A DNA stretch of 64,000 nucleotides from Pseudomonadota bacterium (GCA_041395565.1 JAWLAI010000009.1:98391-162390); one strand, 5' to 3'; positions 28,995 to 38,280 are shown, numbered from the stretch's first letter. Notes: a model not told the origin generated them from the sequence alone. Numbers and translations are program-made.

Positions 28995-30407
28995 TCAAAA
29001 CTTGCCGCTCTTGCAGTCCTCCTGTGCGCGCTGGTAGTCCTCGTGCCTGCCTATATCCAGCCAGTATTCTATGATCGGGAAACTGACGACCACCTGCTTG
29101 TTGCGCAGCAGCAGGTGTATCAGGTCGGGCATATCGAATCGCTCGCGCTCAGGAATCAGGTCGTAGGCCTCGGGCTCCAGCAGGTAAATCCCCGCGTTGA
29201 TGAAAAACGTGAACGACGGTTTTTCCTGCAGCCCGATCACATGCATATTCTCGCTCTCGACCACACCGAATGGCACATCGACCTCGTACTTGCGCACGCC
29301 CACCGTCAACATGGCCTGATGCTGCTTGTGGAAAGACAGCATTTCCGCGAAGGATACACCGGTGAGGATATCCCCGTTGAGCACGACAAATGGCTGATTC
29401 GGACGCGGCAGCAGGCGCAAGCCGCCAGCCGTACCGAGCGGATGCTCCTCGTGGGCGTAGTTGAGATTGACGCCGAATTTACCGCCATCGCCGAAATGCT
29501 GCCTGATATTCTCGGGCAGATGATGCGTGGTCAGGTTGATGTCCCTGACACCGGAATCGCGCAGCCGGTTGATGGTCCGTTCGAGCAAGGGCTGATTGCC
29601 GACCGGCAGCATCGGCTTCGGTGTCTGCTCGGTCAACGGCAGCAGCCGCTTGCCGAAACCGCCGGCCATGATCACTGCCGACAGCTCCAGCGAATTGTCC
29701 TCTGCAAGATCGCGTCGCAGCAGAAAATCGTAGAGATTTCCGTCTTCGTCTACCACTGGCAGCTGGTTGATGTCGCGCTCCGTCATTATCCGCAAGGCTT
29801 CGCTGCTGGACAGGGGATGACGGACCGTGAAGGGATCGCGCTTGGCAATGTCCACGCATGGCGTATCCAGGGGCATACCGCGCAGGAAGGCGCGCCTGAC
29901 ATCACCGTCGGTCAGGAGCGCATCGAGCCGCCGGCCCGTCGCGCAAACCACCAACGCACCGGTTCCGGCTCGATCGAGTTGCGCGATTGCATCCGCGACG
30001 GTCCTGTCCGGCTGGATGATTACCTGCCCGAGCCGTTCCGCCGAACCGATCCGCAGGCTCTCGTCTGCGACGAGATTCTTGCGCAGCAGGACATCCTGGA
30101 GTATGCCGCCGTCATCGACGATCGGCAGCTGATCGATACCGCGCTGCACCATCAGGTGCAGGGCATCGTGGCCGCTCAGGCCTGGCCGCCCCAGGATCGG
30201 ACCAGAGTTGGCGACCTCGCTACTGGGAGCATCCTGCGTGACACCGCGCAGCAGCGCGCGGCGGATGTCGCCGTCGGTCAGCAGACCGACCACCTTGCGG
30301 CTTGCATCGCACAACACCAGCGCGCCGCTACCGGCCAGATCGAGCCTGCGCAATGCCTCGCCCAGCGGCAGCTCCGGTGCGATTATCAGGGCATCCAGTT
30401 GTTGCAT
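28995..30407 (-). CDS. ptmE: CBS-domain sugar nucleotidyltransferase, PtmE-like
   Basis: 470 residues. The ATG at 30407 has GGAAAGG at good spacing; earlier in-frame starts overlap the upstream gene. The C-terminal half from about residue 244 is a nucleotidyltransferase (VIMAGGFGKRLLPLTEQTPKPMLP, the G-x-G-x-R-x-x-P-x-T signature plus Lys), expected to make GDP-GlcN or a similar activated hexosamine for the legionaminic-acid route. The N-terminal half is two CBS pairs: LLTDGDIRRALLRG at 42-55 and LLTDGDVRRAFLRG at 164-177, each followed by a second CBS with INQLP or IDQLP. PtmE normally carries one pair, so the regulatory half is doubled. Confidence 0.82.
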   Translation of the reverse strand: MQQLDALIIAPELPLGEALRRLDLAGSGALVLCDASRKVVGLLTDGDIRRALLRGVTQDAPSSEVANSGPILGRPGLSGHDALHLMVQRGIDQLPIVDDGGILQDVLLRKNLVADESLRIGSAERLGQVIIQPDRTVADAIAQLDRAGTGALVVCATGRRLDALLTDGDVRRAFLRGMPLDTPCVDIAKRDPFTVRHPLSSSEALRIMTERDINQLPVVDEDGNLYDFLLRRDLAEDNSLELSAVIMAGGFGKRLLPLTEQTPKPMLPVGNQPLLERTINRLRDSGVRDINLTTHHLPENIRQHFGDGGKFGVNLNYAHEEHPLGTAGGLRLLPRPNQPFVVLNGDILTGVSFAEMLSFHKQHQAMLTVGVRKYEVDVPFGVVESENMHVIGLQEKPSFTFFINAGIYLLEPEAYDLIPERERFDMPDLIHLLLRNKQVVVSFPIIEYWLDIGRHEDYQRAQEDCKSGKF

Positions 30408-30432
30408 CCCATGCCTTTCCATAGCCATCGAC

Positions 30433-31809
30433 TCAGGGTGAAACCGGCAGGTTCCAGTGCTGTCTGGCAACCTCGCCGCTGGCAGGATCGAGCACCGCCA
30501 CCGTGGTGGTGCCATAGGCATTGTTCGCGGCCACGCCGACCGCGCTCAGCGCCGCCAGTGGCACGGTCTCGGCGTCGAACACGTACTGCCAGCGGTGGAA
30601 CGGGATATCGATATCGAAGTTGTCGTGGTGATAGGTTCCGGCGAGCGTCTTCAGCGCCAGCCAGGGCTGCGGACCGAAGGTCGGCGTTGCCGACTCGACC
30701 ACCATCACGTGGGTATGCGCATCGACGGCATTGATGCTGATATCCAGCTCACAGGGTGGTTGCGGCGGCAGCGCGAGTGCGCCGCGCATGGCTGCGACCG
30801 CGTCGGCATACCGGAACGGCACATCGGGATAGTCGGCTGCGACCTTGTGCAGCAGGCCTCTCACCTCGTCGACATCCGGCGCCATGTCGCGGAAATCATG
30901 ATTGGTCACGGACAGTACTACCGGCCCGCCCGCACGCGCTTCCTCGAAGGCCTGCCGGACATCCGCTTCTGTGATCAGACGGAAACGCGTGCCCACGTTG
31001 AGACAGCGGGCGATCCAGCGCCGGCAGTCACCCGGCACCTGGTAGTCATCCGCCGCCGGATGATAGGGTGCCCAGCTGACCGGCGCCCGTCGCCAGTCGC
31101 CGAAGCGGCCGCCCCGGAGTCCGAACTGGGCGGTATCCTCCGCCGTCTGCACCATCGCCTGGCTGGAATAGTCGAACGGAATGAACTGTTCCAGGAACCA
31201 GTGACTGTCGGGACGGATCACGTGGAAGCCGGGACGGTTTGCCGCCGGGAACCAGCGCCGCTCGATCACGCGCCGGCTCAGTACCTGGAACAGGGTATCG
31301 GAAGCGGCCCACCAGTGCGTGGCGCAGCGATGGGCCTCGTGCCGGAAATTGTGCGGATGGAAGTGGAAATAGACCCCGTCCTGATGCGACCCCGTTTCGC
31401 GCAGCATGGCCTGGTAGTGGTCGAAGACGTTCAGATAGCCCAGATCGCGCCGCCGCGGGTTGTCACCATAGCCGATGTGATCGAGGCAGAACCAGCTGTA
31501 GACCCAGCCGCCTCCGGATGAGTCGGGCTGCTGCTGCCGGAAGCCGGTCGACATGATGCGGGTCAGCATCGCATCCACCTTGTCCCAGGTATCGTTGTAC
31601 GCAAGCAAATGCGGATCGACCACCTTCTGCACGGCGGCCTCGATACCGCCCAGATCAACCTCGCCTGCCTGCAGTCGGCGCAACAGTGCGGCACCGGGCT
31701 CGAGCTCCAGGTTGAAAATCGCTTTCAGCCGCTCGAATGTCGCCGTCACCGACTCGTGCAACGGACCTTCGGTATCAATACAATGGACGACGTATACCGT
31801 GCTGGGCAT
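30433..31809 (-). CDS. Unassigned protein, possibly polysaccharide-deacetylase-like fold
   Basis: 458 residues, no signal peptide. I do not recognise a named family. It starts VYVVHCIDTEGPLHE, then has DGVYFHFHPHNFRHEAHRC near residue 145, RPDSHWFLEQFIPFDYSSQ near 205 and VVLSVTNHDFRDMAPD near 310. The DTE, HxHPHNFRH and NHDFRD elements, at the ends of hydrophobic strands, look like the metal site of a TIM-barrel or NodB-like hydrolase. The last 100 residues look like a separate beta-rich domain. It sits between neuB and ptmE in the operon, where a hydrolase or epimerase would fit. Function not assigned. Confidence 0.75.
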   Translation of the reverse strand: MPSTVYVVHCIDTEGPLHESVTATFERLKAIFNLELEPGAALLRRLQAGEVDLGGIEAAVQKVVDPHLLAYNDTWDKVDAMLTRIMSTGFRQQQPDSSGGGWVYSWFCLDHIGYGDNPRRRDLGYLNVFDHYQAMLRETGSHQDGVYFHFHPHNFRHEAHRCATHWWAASDTLFQVLSRRVIERRWFPAANRPGFHVIRPDSHWFLEQFIPFDYSSQAMVQTAEDTAQFGLRGGRFGDWRRAPVSWAPYHPAADDYQVPGDCRRWIARCLNVGTRFRLITEADVRQAFEEARAGGPVVLSVTNHDFRDMAPDVDEVRGLLHKVAADYPDVPFRYADAVAAMRGALALPPQPPCELDISINAVDAHTHVMVVESATPTFGPQPWLALKTLAGTYHHDNFDIDIPFHRWQYVFDAETVPLAALSAVGVAANNAYGTTTVAVLDPASGEVARQHWNLPVSP

Positions 31810-31851
31810 CGTTCGCTCCCTCCGCTATTCGATTTCCAGGACCTGCCGCAG

Positions 31852-32904
31852 TCAGACCAGATCGCCCCAGGACAGGACCTGGTCTTCCGCAACAGCGTTG
31901 GCCAGCTTGCGGCCAACCACGTACTGCTGTTCTGACGGTGCAATGCCGGTTCCGGGACGCTTGGCCGTCAGGTCGGCGTCGGTCAGCACGTGTCCCGCCG
32001 GCAAGTCTGCGCGCGCCACCAGGCTGCGCCGGAACTTACCGCGCTTTGCCTGCTCGGCAGGTGACACGATGCGGGCACTGCTGCCCAGGGCATCGAATAT
32101 GTTGCGGCCCTCGGCGGTGATGACATGCATCTCCTCGGGATCTGCGGAAATGGCGTGATCCCAGCCCGGCATGTCCTTGTCGATGGTGAAGTGCTTCTCG
32201 ATCAGGCAGGCACCCAGGGCCACGGCCGCCAGCGGTATGGCCGTACCGAGGGAGTGGTCGCTGAACCCGACCGGCATATCGAACACCTGCTCGAGCATGG
32301 GGATGTTACGCAGGTTGATGGTGCTGATCTCCGGCGGGTAGATGGAGATGCAGTGCAACAGCACGATGGCGTCGTTACCCTCCCCCCGCACCGTCTCGAC
32401 CGCCTGTTCGATTTCCGCCAGCGTTGCCATACCGGTGGAGAGGATCATGGGGCGCTGCTTGCGGGCCACATAGCGCAGAAACGGCAGGTTGTTGATATCC
32501 ATGGACGCGATCTTGAAAAAGGGCACACCGAGCTGTTCCAGCAGGTCTGTCTCCTCCTCGGAAAAAGGGCTCGAACAGAACACGACGTTGCGCTTGCGGC
32601 AGTACTCCAGCGCCTCGCGGTGCTGGGCTTCCGTGAACTGGTACGCACGCACCATATCCTCAAGCGAGCCGAAGTGCTTCTTCTTATCAGAGTACTCGGT
32701 GTTGCGGTTGTACTCCTCCCGCGCGATCAGCGACTTGTCTGTCCAGGACTGGAACTTTACCGCATGGGCACCCGCATCGGCCGCCGCATCGATCAGCCGG
32801 CGGCAGAGATCCATATCGCCGTTATGGTTGGAGCCGATTTCGGCGATGACATAGGGCGGACGTCCAGGCCCGACTTCGTGTGTTCCGAGGATTACCGGTT
32901 TCAT
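31852..32904 (-). CDS. neuB: Nonulosonate synthase (NeuB/LegI family)
   Basis: 350 residues from the ATG at 32904, with AAGGG eight bases upstream; longer frames overlap the preceding gene. The NeuB TIM barrel is clear: VIAEIGSNHNGDM at 19-31, AHAVKFQSW, SSPFSEEETDLLEQLGVPFFKIASMDINNLPFL, ILSTGMA and EKHFTIDKDMPGWDHAIS, the last holding the catalytic and metal residues. A C-terminal antifreeze-like SAF domain follows (ARADLPAGHVLTDADL to the end). It condenses phosphoenolpyruvate with a six-carbon amino sugar to a nine-carbon acid. Which sugar cannot be told from motifs; LegB and LegC in the locus favour a 2,4-diacetamido-type (legionaminic) substrate. Confidence 0.93.
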   Translation of the reverse strand: MKPVILGTHEVGPGRPPYVIAEIGSNHNGDMDLCRRLIDAAADAGAHAVKFQSWTDKSLIAREEYNRNTEYSDKKKHFGSLEDMVRAYQFTEAQHREALEYCRKRNVVFCSSPFSEEETDLLEQLGVPFFKIASMDINNLPFLRYVARKQRPMILSTGMATLAEIEQAVETVRGEGNDAIVLLHCISIYPPEISTINLRNIPMLEQVFDMPVGFSDHSLGTAIPLAAVALGACLIEKHFTIDKDMPGWDHAISADPEEMHVITAEGRNIFDALGSSARIVSPAEQAKRGKFRRSLVARADLPAGHVLTDADLTAKRPGTGIAPSEQQYVVGRKLANAVAEDQVLSWGDLV

Positions 32905-32914
32905 AATATGTCCC

Positions 32915-33829
32915 TTAAGCTGACCACAGCTGTCTGTAAGATGGATGAGCAACGCTGGACCACCAGACTGGCGCCGGGTCCAGCGCATTGAGTTCCTGTA
33001 TGTACCTGTCCAGCAAGCCGGGTGCAGCCACGGCCCATGCCGCGAACCGTTCCACCTCGTCTGCCACCGCATTCAGCTCGGCAAGGCGCGCACCAAGCGC
33101 GTCCGCCGGCACCGCACCATGCAGCAGCCGGAAATGTCGGCGCACCCGCTCCGCATCGCGCATGACCTGGTCCCGGTTGAACGGCGCACAGACCCGCACC
33201 ATGTTGGAGGCATGCTGGCGGTAATCCATGCCGATCGAGGGCTCGAACGCCAACCGTGCGCCAATCAACCACGCGCGGGTTGCTAGATACCAGTCGACGA
33301 TCTCGACCTCGGCCGGCACCGGGAGACAGCGTTGCAGCAGCGTGCTGCGCCAGGCCGTGTTGGAGAGTCCGAAAATATTATGGCGCGGCAACACCCGGGC
33401 CGGGTCCGCACCCGATGCAAGACTCAGCTTCCTGCCCAGGTCCCGGCCGTGCTGGTCTACCAGCCGCAGCGCACACGCGACCAGATCATGCTGCATCAGT
33501 CCCCTGCGGGCGTCGGCCACCCGTTGCGGGTGCAGGATGTCATCACTGTCCACCAGCACGATACCGTCGCTTGCCGTCACTGCCTGCGATAACACCTGTT
33601 GCCGGATCGCTGCCGGAGTATCACCCGCGTGCGCAGCAACCCAGGTGGCGTCCGGCGTATCCCCGAAACAATCGCATACCTGCTCTGCAGTCAACCCGTC
33701 CAACGCGATCCAGAGCGCATAGGCGGAATCGGTCTGGCGCTGCAATGAGACATACCAGTCACGCAGGAACGGTTCCGAACCGGGATACACGGTGGTACAA
33801 ACAATAAGGTTTTCCGGGGCACCCATCAT
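32915..33829 (-). CDS. Glycosyltransferase family 2-like protein
   Basis: 304 residues. IVCTTVYPGSEPFLRDWYVSLQRQTDSAYALWIALDG replaces the usual N-terminal strand-helix-strand of GT-A enzymes, and ASDGIVLVDSDDILHPQRVADAR near residue 90 is a good DxD site. The rest is unlike standard family 2 enzymes, so it may be a divergent glycosyltransferase dedicated to the nonulosonate pathway or its glycan. It lies in the operon between neuA and neuB (39 and 10 bases away), an unusual place for a transferase. Confidence is good for the fold, low for function. Confidence 0.75.
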   Translation of the reverse strand: MMGAPENLIVCTTVYPGSEPFLRDWYVSLQRQTDSAYALWIALDGLTAEQVCDCFGDTPDATWVAAHAGDTPAAIRQQVLSQAVTASDGIVLVDSDDILHPQRVADARRGLMQHDLVACALRLVDQHGRDLGRKLSLASGADPARVLPRHNIFGLSNTAWRSTLLQRCLPVPAEVEIVDWYLATRAWLIGARLAFEPSIGMDYRQHASNMVRVCAPFNRDQVMRDAERVRRHFRLLHGAVPADALGARLAELNAVADEVERFAAWAVAAPGLLDRYIQELNALDPAPVWWSSVAHPSYRQLWSA

Positions 33830-33868
33830 ATACAGTCTGACAACGACACCGTCATCTCCAGTCTGCCG

Positions 33869-34579
33869 CTAGCCGGCATCCCGTGCCTGTTCCAAGCGGA
33901 TCAGCAGCATGGCCATCGCCCAGTCCTCTTCGGTGTCGATATCCATTCCGTGTTGCCAGCTGATCTCCCAGCCAGTGCGGCCGGCGATATGATAACCGCC
34001 CTCCCTGCGTAACACCTCGGCCTGCGCCCACCATACGGCACCGGTCGGGCAGTAAAGTTCTGGTAGATCCTGGCTGCGCGCGCGCAGCGCGTCGGGGAAC
34101 AACGGCTCGAGTTGGTAGTTATCGCCGCGCTGCATTGCCCACCAGGGATTCTGCCAGCCATACCGCACCACCGAGATCTGCGATGCCGCAGCGGTCGCCT
34201 GAAACTGCCGGTGACTGTCCGCGATATCACGCGCATCGCGCAACGGACAGTTCGGCATCAGCTGGCAGACCTGCGCATAGCGGCTTGCGTCCGGGTCCAG
34301 GCGTTGCAGGATGTCCACCGTGACAGCTGACACCGGTGTCACATCATCGGCCAGATTCGCGTCGCGCAGGAACGGCACCTCCGCACCCGCCGACTGCGCC
34401 ACCGCCGCTATTTCCGGGCTGTCGGTGCTGACCACAATCCGCTCGAACAGATCGGATGCCAGCGCGGCCTCGATGGTATAGGCAATGAGCGGTCGGCCGA
34501 GCATATCCCGGACATTCTTGCGCGGCACCCGTTTGGAGCCGCCGCGCGCGGGTATGACAGCAAGCCTGGCCATGTTCAT
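33869..34579 (-). CDS. neuA: Acylneuraminate cytidylyltransferase (NeuA/LegF family)
   Basis: 236 residues from the ATG at 34579; a GTG at 34591 and an ATG at 34573 are also possible. Nucleotide-binding AVIPARGGSKRVPRKNVRDMLGRPLIAYTIEAAL is diagnostic of CMP-sialic-acid synthetases, followed by VVSTDSPEIAAVA and QLMPNCPLRDARDI, then EDWAMAMLLI near the end, where the family has a second metal-site Asp. It activates the nonulosonic acid to CMP-sugar in the cytoplasm. It follows neuD after about 220 bases, the only sizeable gap in the operon, and precedes a glycosyltransferase. Confidence 0.93.
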   Translation of the reverse strand: MNMARLAVIPARGGSKRVPRKNVRDMLGRPLIAYTIEAALASDLFERIVVSTDSPEIAAVAQSAGAEVPFLRDANLADDVTPVSAVTVDILQRLDPDASRYAQVCQLMPNCPLRDARDIADSHRQFQATAAASQISVVRYGWQNPWWAMQRGDNYQLEPLFPDALRARSQDLPELYCPTGAVWWAQAEVLRREGGYHIAGRTGWEISWQHGMDIDTEEDWAMAMLLIRLEQARDAG

Positions 34580-34812
34580 GCTACTTATCACGATCTCGTC
34601 CGTACCCCTGCACCGGTGCCGTCTGCCGCCGGCGGTTGCAGGCTGTTGCTAAATTTTATGCGGCCCGGTGATGACAGCCGCCGCAAGCGCGACTGCCGGG
34701 TCCAGCCGTTCGCGCGAGCGGCATTCGATGCCGGCGTGGCTGGCACAGAGTGATCATTGGCGGTTAACTGACGATCTGGCACGCAGCCCTGCCGTGACCG
34801 GGCCTGCCTGGA

Positions 34813-35445
34813 TCATGACCGCTGCCTGGCCGGCGTACCGATGTACACGCCCGCCTCCGGCAGATCGTCCGTCACCGTCGCCCCGGCACCAACCAGACAA
34901 CGCGCGGCCACCCTGACTCCCTGTTTCAGCACCGCGCCAGCACCGATCATGGCGAGTTCACCGACCTGTACGTCCCCGCACAGGACCACCCCCGGCGCGA
35001 GATGGGCCCCGTCGCCGACATGACAGTCGTGGTCGACCGTGCAGCCGGTATTGAGAATACAGGCCATACCGATCCGGGCGCCGGTCACGACGACGGCCGC
35101 GTCGCAGACCACCGTCCCGGCCCCGAACCGGACATCCTCGTTGACAAGGGCGGCCGGCGACACCAGAACCGGCAGCTCGAATCCCATTTCGACTAGTGCC
35201 GTGGCTTTCTTTACCCGCAGGTCGGAAATGCCCGTGTTCCCCAGCCCCAACGCCGCGCAGCAGGTCGCATGCTCCCGCAACAGGGATTCGAGCACCCCGT
35301 CGTCGCCCAGGTACGGCACCGACAGGATGTCCGGCCGCGGCGCCGTGTCCGTGAAGCCGAGCAGCCGGTAGCCGGCCAGCTTTCTGATAAGGCTGATCAC
35401 CACCCTGGCGTGCCCGCCGCCGCCGACGACCACGATATCCTTCAT
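34813..35445 (-). CDS. neuD: NeuD/LegH-like sugar N-acetyltransferase
   Basis: 210 residues from the ATG at 35445, which overlaps the aminotransferase stop as ATGA. The N-terminal Rossmann-like part VVVGGGGHARVVISLI is the NeuD/PglD signature; from about residue 90 the chain is left-handed beta-helix hexapeptide repeats (AAVVVTGARIGMACILNTGCTVDHDCHVGDGAHLAPGVVL), with the catalytic-base His in TVDHDCHVG. It would acetylate the 4-amino group of the LegC product with acetyl-CoA. Coupling to legC fits this order of steps. Confidence 0.9.
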   Translation of the reverse strand: MKDIVVVGGGGHARVVISLIRKLAGYRLLGFTDTAPRPDILSVPYLGDDGVLESLLREHATCCAALGLGNTGISDLRVKKATALVEMGFELPVLVSPAALVNEDVRFGAGTVVCDAAVVVTGARIGMACILNTGCTVDHDCHVGDGAHLAPGVVLCGDVQVGELAMIGAGAVLKQGVRVAARCLVGAGATVTDDLPEAGVYIGTPARQRS

Positions 35446-36581
35446 TGCGCCAGGGCTCTGAGAACGGTATCGACGTCGGCAGGCGTCAGGCTGGTACTGC
35501 AGGGCAGGTTTATGGTCTGTGCGTACAGGGACAGCGCACGCTCTACGCGATAGGCCTGGCAACCGCGATAGGGCCGCTGCAGGTGATTGAGATACCAGAC
35601 TGGTCGCGTCTGGATCTGCTGCTGCCCGAGCGCCTGGATGACCTGTTCGGGCGTGCGCCCGTAGCGGTCCCGGTCGATGCGCAATGCATACATCCAGCAG
35701 TTGTTATCGGCATAGGGGGGGACAGCGGCAATACTGAGACCTGCTATCCCGGCGCAGCCCGTACGATATGCTTCGAAATTGCTGCGCTTGATTTCCAGGA
35801 ACCGCGGCAACTGCTCGAGCTGCGCCACGCCCAGTGCCGCCTGCAGATTGGTCAGGCGGTAATTGTAACCGACCTCGTTGTGCACATAATGCAGCTCGTC
35901 GTCCTTGGCCTGGGTCGTCAGGTAACGGGCTCGTTCCGCGTAAGCTGCATTGTCGGTGACGATCATGCCGCCACCGCCGGTGGTCAGAATCTTGTTGCCG
36001 TTGAAGGAAAAACAACCGACATCCCCGATAGTTCCGGTATGCCTGCCGTCGCTGTAGACGGTGCCGAGGCTCTCGGCGGCATCCTCGACGATCCGGATAC
36101 CACGTTCGCGGCACAGCGGCACGAGCTCCTGCACCCGGGCGGCATTACCGAAGACATGCACCGGCACCAGTGCGGCGATGCGGCGTCCGCTGCGGCGGTT
36201 GTAGCAGACGCCTTCCCTGAGCTCCGTCTCGTCCTCCAGGAACTCACGTGTGCTGTCGACATCGATGTTATAGAACTCGTCGCAGTCCATGAATACCGGG
36301 CTGGCACCCAGGTAGCTGATGGCATTCACGGAAGCGATAAAGGTGAGTGTCGGGACCAGTACTTCGTCCCCCGCGGTCACACCCACCAGACCAAGCGCCA
36401 CATGCAGCGCAGCGGTACCGTTCATGCAGGCTATGGCATGCCCGGCACCCGTATAACGCCTGAAATCCTCTTCGAACCGGCTGACAAAGCTGCCGGCAGT
36501 CGACACCCATCCGCTATCCAGACACGTTTTCACATACTCCCACTCATTGCCCGTGATGCAGGGTACTGACAGAGGTATCAT
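35442..36581 (-). CDS. legC: PLP-dependent DegT/DnrJ/EryC1 aminotransferase, LegC-like
   Basis: 379 residues from the ATG at 36581 (MIPLSVPCITGNEWEYVK), where similarity to LegC begins; a longer frame to 36758 adds unlike sequence. PLP sites: NGTAALHVALGL at 54-65, EDAAES at 166-171, and the Schiff-base Lys197 in FSFNGNKILTTGGGG. It transfers an amino group, usually from glutamate, to C4 of the 4-keto sugar made by LegB. It is the first gene of the minus-strand nonulosonate operon. Its closest relatives by motif are LegC/PglE-type, not the PseC type. Confidence 0.9.
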   Translation of the reverse strand: MIPLSVPCITGNEWEYVKTCLDSGWVSTAGSFVSRFEEDFRRYTGAGHAIACMNGTAALHVALGLVGVTAGDEVLVPTLTFIASVNAISYLGASPVFMDCDEFYNIDVDSTREFLEDETELREGVCYNRRSGRRIAALVPVHVFGNAARVQELVPLCRERGIRIVEDAAESLGTVYSDGRHTGTIGDVGCFSFNGNKILTTGGGGMIVTDNAAYAERARYLTTQAKDDELHYVHNEVGYNYRLTNLQAALGVAQLEQLPRFLEIKRSNFEAYRTGCAGIAGLSIAAVPPYADNNCWMYALRIDRDRYGRTPEQVIQALGQQQIQTRPVWYLNHLQRPYRGCQAYRVERALSLYAQTINLPCSTSLTPADVDTVLRALAQ

Positions 36582-37284
36582 GTGGTTAGTCCCATCCAGT
36601 GTGCATAGTGCACGGGGTAGCGCCGATTCAGGACGCGCTACGGCTAAGGTGCCTGCGGCTACGCGCCCGCGGGTCGGGCCGACACCGCGCAGCAACCTGC
36701 CGTACTGCCGGCACCCGAGGCTGCGCTGCGACCCGCACCGAATGCGGGCGGTCAGCATGCACGCCTGTACGCGTCACCACGTCATTAATCGGCAGCATCC
36801 GGTCAGTGAAGAGTCTGCGGGATCATGGCCATAGGGCACCGGGCGCAGGAGCTACCGCCGGGACCCGGGTTGCAGACATGCGCTGATAGCATCCATTCCC
36901 CGGTTCCCGCTGCGGTCGAGGGCTGGGCACCGCTACCGCGACACACCCAGTCGGCCGACCCAGATCGAGAGGCAAATTCTATATATATTACAGTATCTTA
37001 AAATCAAGCATGGCAAATGCAGGCAAGCTCGGCAGGGCCGCCGCTAGCGGTAAAACCTCGCCTAAACATACCGCATCTATTCAGCCATTCCAAGCGCGGG
37101 CGCGCGCGGCGGCAGATACTGCTCGCAGACCATCAAGCATGCCCTGTTCATGCCGTCAAACCCCTGCCGTCCGGCACTAACGCCCGCCGGCGCGATCGGC
37201 AAGGCCGCAAGTATTGGCACGGCAGGCCAAATCTGTAGTATTGGCCAGGCCGCCGGGAACCGGCGACTGACCCGAGGGTTCATA
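36582..37284. other. Divergent intergenic region
   Basis: About 700 bases between legC and the deacetylase, without a gene; the frames through it lack ribosome sites and family resemblance. It must carry both promoters. An A+T island (CTATATATATTACAG near 36980) resembles the one before legB. Confidence 0.5.
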
Positions 37285-38280
37285 TTGACATTCAAAAATC
37301 TTGTCTCGATCATCGGAAATCCCTTCGCCCTGCGTCTGACTGCGCACGCCCCGCGCATCCTCATGTATCACCGGTTTGCCGTGCAGGACGAATGGCGGCG
37401 CTTTCCGATCGCGGCATTCGAGGCGCAGCTCCAATACCTGCAGAGACATTTCACCGTCATCCGCCTGACCGAACTCGCCGAGCTGCTCCGGGACGGGCAA
37501 CCACCGCCGCGGAACGCCGCCGTGATCACCGTCGATGATGGTTATGTCGACTTCCACCGGCTGGCGGCACCGTTGCTGGTCCGCTACGGGATGCCTGCCA
37601 CGGTATTCGTCGTGGCGGACTTCGCCGACCAGAGGATCTGGCTCTGGTACGATGCCTTGCATTACCTGATTACCCGGACGCCTGTATCCGCCGGCAAAAT
37701 CACCTTCGCAGGCAAGCAGTTCAAATTCCGTCTGCACGACGACAGGGACCGCAACCAGCTTTGGGGCAGGCTCGCCGACCACGTTCTGTATGCGCCGCAA
37801 GCCAGCAAACTGCGCCTGATACAGGCGTGCCAGGATCAACTGCGCATCGAATTGCCGGCCACACCGACGGACAACTACCGCTCGATGAACTGGCAGGAGA
37901 TCAACAGCCTCGATCCGCTGATCGACATCGGTTCGCACACCTGCAGCCACCCGATACTTTCCGGTGTCAACGACCCGGACGTGCTCGCCCACGAGATCGG
38001 CGCCTCCAGGCAGCAGATCGAGCAGCATATCGGCAGGCCGGTGACGACGTTCTGCTACCCGAACGGACAGGCAAGGGATTACAATGCAACCACCTTGCAT
38101 GAGGTCGAACGCAGTGGCTACGTCTGCGCCGTATCGGCCCATGGCGGACTTGTCGATCCCGCCGTGAGCAACCTGTTTCACCTGCCACGGGTACCCGGTC
38201 CGAACACGCGTGATCAATTCGTGCGCACGATCAGCGGCCTGACACATCTGCGCCAGAAACTCCCCGACAAATGGACCTGA
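37285..38280 (+). CDS. Polysaccharide deacetylase (NodB/CE4 family)
   Basis: 331 residues from a TTG at 37285 that has GAGGG exactly six bases upstream; an ATG at 37150 would add 45 low-complexity, unlike residues. CE4 motifs: ILMYHRF at about 25-31, AVITVDDGYVDF with the base and metal Asp, SHTCSHP with the metal His pair, and FCYPNGQARDY. The substrate is probably an N- or O-acetylated sugar of the exopolysaccharide. No signal peptide is evident. The FemAB-like gene starts inside its last codons, so the two form one operon, convergent with the outer-membrane gene. Confidence 0.88.
   Translation: MTFKNLVSIIGNPFALRLTAHAPRILMYHRFAVQDEWRRFPIAAFEAQLQYLQRHFTVIRLTELAELLRDGQPPPRNAAVITVDDGYVDFHRLAAPLLVRYGMPATVFVVADFADQRIWLWYDALHYLITRTPVSAGKITFAGKQFKFRLHDDRDRNQLWGRLADHVLYAPQASKLRLIQACQDQLRIELPATPTDNYRSMNWQEINSLDPLIDIGSHTCSHPILSGVNDPDVLAHEIGASRQQIEQHIGRPVTTFCYPNGQARDYNATTLHEVERSGYVCAVSAHGGLVDPAVSNLFHLPRVPGPNTRDQFVRTISGLTHLRQKLPDKWT

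Noticed and set aside
37010..37030. TGGCAAATGCAGGC near 37015 as a sigma-54 promoter of the deacetylase
   Set aside because: GG-GC spacing is nine, not ten; sigma-54 spacing is strict.
37017..37284. N-terminal extension of the deacetylase from the ATG at 37150
   Set aside because: Low-complexity, not conserved; the TTG at 37285 has a GAGGG ribosome site at ideal spacing.
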